From Chitinophagaceae bacterium (GTDB lineage Bacteria; Bacteroidota; Bacteroidia; Chitinophagales; Chitinophagaceae), in the NCBI GenBank assembly GCA_947488765.1, contig CANLAE010000006.1, positions 62,001 to 126,000 of the forward strand: a stretch of DNA of 64,000 nt. The letters are read 5' to 3'. Under the pieces are notes generated by a model, which saw only the letters and a list, made by a program, of their open reading frames with translations, did not search any database and was not told where the DNA came from. Positions 60,439 to 64,000 of this stretch are shown here, one piece after another (the first letter of the stretch is position 1; every line of letters starts with the position of its first letter). The position numbers and the translations under genes are program-made.

Positions 60439-62997
60439 TTAGAATCTAATTGTTGCGCTTAAGAAGTAGTTTAATCCATAAGCATAATATGATTTCCTTG
60501 GGAACTTGTCTACATTTTTTTCTCTAAAGTCAAAACGCAACTGCTCATAACCACCAGTAACCATATTTTGATTATCTAATAAATTAGAGACACCTGCATT
60601 CAGAATAAAAAACACATTTTTGCTAAACCCTAAGCTTTTAGGCAGTTTCCAAGAGTAACTTGCAAAAAAATCAACAGTATATTGGGATGTAAACCGATGT
60701 TGATCTATGATATTATTCCACAAATCAGATTTATAATCAACTCCATCAACTGCCGAACTAGTTCTGCGAAGTGGATTAATATCCAACCACATTTGATCAA
60801 AATAATTACCAGTTAAACTCAATGACCAAAACTTTGGAGAACGATAATAAATACCTAAGCTGTATGCTTCCTGAGGTGTACCACCCACTCTAAAATTTTG
60901 AGAGAAAACAGTGTCCTTGCTTAAAACACTTGCATCATTATCTAATGTAACAGTTGCATTTTGCCTGCTATTGAAATAATATCTTCCAATTGCAGCAGCT
61001 CCGTTTAAAGTAACATTAGGTAAAATTTTTGCTTCAAATCCAAACTCACCACCAAAGTGCAGTTTATCAATATTTGTAACTGCATAGTTTACTAAATTTT
61101 GATAGCTGTCGTGGTAAAAAGGCATTACATTCATTTGATCCTGGAACTCTGTGTAATAGCCTGTCATCCTTAGTTTTAACTTAGGTGCATTTAACACATA
61201 CCCTCCCTCTAATGAACTAATTTTTTCATTGGTTACATTATCTTGTTGTACATCTCTTGTTCTTACAGATAAATAAACGTTATCAAAAAATGGAGCCTTC
61301 GTCATATAAGCACCATTTACATAAAAATAATTTCTACCGTTCAATTTATAAGTTGCACCACCTTTTACAGCAATATTGGTAAATTCATTATCTGCAGATT
61401 TTCCTAAAGAATTATTTGGGAACAAACCATTTTTTACATTTCCAGTTCTCCAGAAATCTGTGTAAGAAAGTTCAGCTGCTGCAAAGAAATCAAATTTTTT
61501 CAATTTCAATACGGCTTGTGACCAAGCTGATGCTTTGATAATGTTAATGTCATAATCATAAGAATATCTGTCTCCCACTTTTACAATTCTATTAAATCTG
61601 TTCAAATCATTTTGAATAACATTTGGATTATTTGGATAACTTCTTTCTGCAAATTGATTTAAGTCTACATGGAAATCTGCACCTAACAAATCATTTGCTT
61701 GCCTGAAATAATTATTTTTCATCCAAGAATAAGAAGCACCGCCTGTGAATTCAATATTTTTTCCAATTCTTGAATTAATTACTGTATTGTAATTGAACCT
61801 GTTGCTTTGAATTACATTTTCGCTCAATAAATATTTAGCACGTTTTCCGGAAGTCCCATTAAAGTTTTCAAAATTTGATCTGTTGGCATCGTATAATTTA
61901 GCCCAATTAATTTGACTTACATCTGTGTTGTTTTGCCATTGATTTGCAACCATTTTTGCCAACATTGGATCTTCCATATAAGATGGTAAGTAACGATAAT
62001 AATCTGGACGAGGATCTGCGGCATTAAACCAATCTAATGATGACGCACTTCTTTTCCCCGATGACATGCTTACAGCACTTGTAATAGTTGTGTTATTATT
62101 GAAACGATGCTCTTGTGTGATAATTAACACCGGCTGATCTGTTTTACCAATGTTTGCATTTCTTTTCTTACCATTTTGATAACCCCAATAAGGGTTGTAG
62201 TAATTGTTTAATGTAAGATTTCTTGATTCTTGAAGAGAAGCTCCTTGCTTTCCATTTTCGGTAGGTGCACCAAAGAAAACGACTGAGAATAAATTCTTTT
62301 GTCCAAACCTTTTATCTATTCCAATAAAATAACTCCAGCCATTGTAATATGTACCGGGAATGTAGCCTTCGTCTGCATATCTTCTGCTTCCGCTTAAGGT
62401 ATAAGCCCAACCTTTTTTACTAATACCGGAACTGTAAGTAACACCTACTTTGTGTGTATAATTTCTATTAGAGAAATCGTACTCTACTTCTGTTTGTTTG
62501 CGTTGTTTGCTGGCACGTGTGTCAATGTTGGTTGAACTTCCTAAATCACCAAATGAAAAAGTATTGTATTTTAAACCAATAGAAACATCTTTATTACGGG
62601 TAACATCGTTCAATCCGCCCCATAAACCAAATGGTGTAAATCCATTGTCTAGATTTTCCATTGGCACGCCATTCATATATGCATTGAATAAGTCTCCATC
62701 ATATCCACGAACCCTAAATCTTAATGCACTGAAGTTAAAAGAAGTTGCTGAAAAGAAAGGATCACGACCTGCCGTAAGAACAGAGGATACGTTTTGAGTA
62801 CTTGCATCGCCCATATCATTTTCATCTAATGATACAATAGCAATATTGTCAAGGTCAATTCCATCTTCCAAAACAACAGCTTCAGCTTTTTTATTGTTGG
62901 TTGTATCTTTTTTTGTTTTTTGTGGACTTGTTTTTTGAGCCTTTGCAGATGAAACAGCAACAATCATCAACAGTGTTATCCATAATAGTTTTCGCAT
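60439..62997 (-). CDS. TonB-dependent outer-membrane receptor
   Basis: The 852-residue protein has a signal peptide (MRKLLWITLLMIVAVSSAKAQ), a charged linker (KTSPQKTKKDTTNNKKAEAVV), then a plug domain: TQNVSSVLTAGRDPFFSATSFNFSALRFRVRGYDGDLFNAYMNGVPMENLDNG, followed by a long barrel ending SATIRF, with the terminal aromatic Phe. It lacks the N-terminal carboxypeptidase-like domain of SusC-type receptors, so it is not a standard SusC. It is followed by the DUF5689 lipoprotein and is divergent from an exported nuclease/phosphatase. It probably imports a ligand captured or released by those two. Confidence 0.92.
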   Translation of the reverse strand: MRKLLWITLLMIVAVSSAKAQKTSPQKTKKDTTNNKKAEAVVLEDGIDLDNIAIVSLDENDMGDASTQNVSSVLTAGRDPFFSATSFNFSALRFRVRGYDGDLFNAYMNGVPMENLDNGFTPFGLWGGLNDVTRNKDVSIGLKYNTFSFGDLGSSTNIDTRASKQRKQTEVEYDFSNRNYTHKVGVTYSSGISKKGWAYTLSGSRRYADEGYIPGTYYNGWSYFIGIDKRFGQKNLFSVVFFGAPTENGKQGASLQESRNLTLNNYYNPYWGYQNGKKRNANIGKTDQPVLIITQEHRFNNNTTITSAVSMSSGKRSASSLDWFNAADPRPDYYRYLPSYMEDPMLAKMVANQWQNNTDVSQINWAKLYDANRSNFENFNGTSGKRAKYLLSENVIQSNRFNYNTVINSRIGKNIEFTGGASYSWMKNNYFRQANDLLGADFHVDLNQFAERSYPNNPNVIQNDLNRFNRIVKVGDRYSYDYDINIIKASAWSQAVLKLKKFDFFAAAELSYTDFWRTGNVKNGLFPNNSLGKSADNEFTNIAVKGGATYKLNGRNYFYVNGAYMTKAPFFDNVYLSVRTRDVQQDNVTNEKISSLEGGYVLNAPKLKLRMTGYYTEFQDQMNVMPFYHDSYQNLVNYAVTNIDKLHFGGEFGFEAKILPNVTLNGAAAIGRYYFNSRQNATVTLDNDASVLSKDTVFSQNFRVGGTPQEAYSLGIYYRSPKFWSLSLTGNYFDQMWLDINPLRRTSSAVDGVDYKSDLWNNIIDQHRFTSQYTVDFFASYSWKLPKSLGFSKNVFFILNAGVSNLLDNQNMVTGGYEQLRFDFREKNVDKFPRKSYYAYGLNYFLSATIRF

Positions 62998-63018
62998 AGG
63001 TAATTTTTATTCCAATGA

Positions 63019-63026
63019 CAAATGTA
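63019..63026 (-). promoter_or_regulatory. Candidate -7 box of the TonB receptor operon
   Basis: Minus-strand TACATTTG matches TAnnTTTG, 22 bp before the receptor start at 62997. A TTTTG lies 15 bp further upstream, slightly closer than usual. Confidence 0.5.
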
Positions 63027-63111
63027 ATAAGCTAAAGCATACAAAATTCAAAATTTAATAGGATTACAATATTTTAATAAAGGCAGTGACAAACTTAACT
63101 TTTATGTTCCT

Positions 63112-63119
63112 TATGTTTG
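63112..63119 (+). promoter_or_regulatory. Candidate -7 box of the exported nuclease/phosphatase gene
   Basis: TATGTTTG matches TAnnTTTG and ends 17 bp before the ATG at 63137. It is divergent from the receptor promoter about 90 bp away. No clear TTG -33 element is visible. Confidence 0.5.
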
Positions 63120-63136
63120 TAACCTCAAACCGAAAT

Positions 63137-64000
63137 ATGAAGAGATTATTTTTCTTATTGCTGACCATTTTTTTTTCAACTGTTTTATACGCACAAAAAC
63201 AAAACTATAAGGCCTCAGTTATAGCTTTTTATAACTTGGAAAATTTTTACGATACCATAGATAACCCAATTGTTAGAGATGAAGAATTTACCCCTAAAGG
63301 TGAAAGAAACTACAACTCTGATATTTACTTTAATAAAGTAGGTAAACTGGCAAGTGTATTGGCACAAATTGGCACTGATGAGAATCCGAAAATACCCGAT
63401 GGACCAGCAATTATTGGCGTTGCAGAGATAGAAAATGATACGGTATTGAATGATTTAATAAATCATCCATTGATACAAAAAAGAGGCTATAAATTTATAC
63501 ACTATGATAGTAAAGATGCCAGAGGCGTTGATGTTGGCTTACTTTATAATCCTAAATATTTTAAACCTGAAGACAGTAAAGCATTGTTTGTAAACCTACC
63601 ATCAGGATCAAAAGATGCTTATTTTACGAGAGATGTTTTGTGGGTAAAAGGGAAATTAGACGGAGAAACAATTCATATTTACGTCAATCATTGGCCCTCA
63701 AGATTAGGAGGTGAAGAAAGAAGCGCACCCGGCAGAGCTGCAGCTGCAATGGTCAGTAAATACCACATGGATAGCATTAATAAAGCCGATGGCGAACAGA
63801 AATTTATAATAATGGGCGATTTAAATGACGACCCTATTAGTCCTAGTATTACCAAGGTTTTACAAGCAAAAGGTAAAATTGAAGATGTAGTTGCAGGCGG
63901 TATTTTTAACCCATGGATTGATATGTACAAAAAAGGTTTTGGAACATTAGCTTACCAAGATGCTTGGGGTTTATTTGACCAGGTAATGATTAGTTATAAA
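63137..64000 (+). CDS. Exported endonuclease/exonuclease/phosphatase family protein (partial, runs off window)
   Basis: ATG 63137 opens 288 codons with no stop before the window ends, which is why the ORF track lacks it. A signal peptide (MKRLFFLLLTIFFSTVLYAQ) precedes the EEP fold. Visible motifs are VIAFYNLENFYDT (conserved Asn), IIGVAEIENDTV (metal-binding Glu), DVGLLYNPKYF, HIYVNHWPSRLGGEERS (catalytic His) and IIMGDLNDDPISPS (Asp/Asn). All catalytic positions expected in this part are present. Members hydrolyse nucleic acids or phosphoesters; in this lineage such exported proteins are often called endonucleases, but the substrate is not proven. It is divergent from the TonB receptor and DUF5689 genes. 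Confidence 0.9.
   Translation, partial: MKRLFFLLLTIFFSTVLYAQKQNYKASVIAFYNLENFYDTIDNPIVRDEEFTPKGERNYNSDIYFNKVGKLASVLAQIGTDENPKIPDGPAIIGVAEIENDTVLNDLINHPLIQKRGYKFIHYDSKDARGVDVGLLYNPKYFKPEDSKALFVNLPSGSKDAYFTRDVLWVKGKLDGETIHIYVNHWPSRLGGEERSAPGRAAAAMVSKYHMDSINKADGEQKFIIMGDLNDDPISPSITKVLQAKGKIEDVVAGGIFNPWIDMYKKGFGTLAYQDAWGLFDQVMISYK

Noticed and set aside
1-64000. CRISPR array, prophage, insertion sequence or defence island
   Set aside because: No regularly spaced repeats, integrase, transposase, phage structural or restriction genes were seen on either strand.

Overview
The window is AT-rich (roughly one third G+C by eye) chromosomal DNA of a Bacteroidota bacterium, most likely family Chitinophagaceae. 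The evidence is gene content: TonB-dependent receptors, a PorD-like type IX secretion protein, DUF4270/DUF4296/DUF5689 lipoproteins, the Bacteroidota omega subunit next to BamD, M1 and S41 exported peptidases, and TAnnTTTG promoter boxes. Shine-Dalgarno signals are weak. I cannot name a genus safely. It is almost entirely a core-genome region: no insertion sequence, prophage, CRISPR array or defence system was recognised.

Layout. 1-6.7 kb: dapD 3' end, an exported glutamate-racemase-like protein, an EamA transporter, citrate synthase, and a tgt-lptG pair. 6.8-14.2 kb: GT2 glycosyltransferase, rsmG, M1 peptidase, PHP-type tyrosine phosphatase, a specialised NusG paralogue and a C-terminal processing protease. 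14.3-18 kb: tRNA-His, a DUF445 protein and a large outer-membrane receptor. 18.2-21.3 kb: the three-gene proton-translocating transhydrogenase. 21.4-28 kb: small genes including an RRM protein, a DsbA-like protein lacking one active-site Cys, an outer-membrane protein gene broken by one in-frame stop, a methyltransferase and a GSCFA protein. 28-33.9 kb: HMG-CoA lyase, rlmB, metK, DUF4270 lipoprotein and a half-length glycogen-synthase-like protein. 33.9-43.1 kb (plus strand): panC, panD, a flippase-like protein, rfaE2, ppk1-ppx, panB, hddA, gmhA, gmhB. 43-52.2 kb: GT39-type transferase, truB, Rieske lipoprotein, CoA-transferase subunits, DUF4296, porD, coaBC, rpoZ, bamD. 52.3-58.8 kb: OmpA-family protein, polyprenyl synthase, recJ, htpG. 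59-64 kb: DUF5689 lipoprotein, TonB-dependent receptor and a divergent exported endonuclease/exonuclease/phosphatase running off the end.

How they fit together. Three pantothenate genes plus coaBC cover much of CoA synthesis. HMG-CoA lyase with the two-subunit CoA transferase suggests leucine or ketone-body use. gmhA, hddA, gmhB and rfaE2 form a nucleotide-activated heptose route feeding surface glycans. BamD, LptG-like permease, PorD and OmpA serve the outer envelope. The best candidates for something not well described are the receptor-lipoprotein-nuclease module at the right end, the exported racemase, a dispersed intergenic repeat (core GTGCGACGCAAC, four copies, two forming a 19-bp perfect inverted repeat), and several enzymes lacking textbook metal or redox residues. 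Many ORF-track entries begin at TTG/GTG; starts were moved to an internal ATG where a signal peptide or domain begins there.
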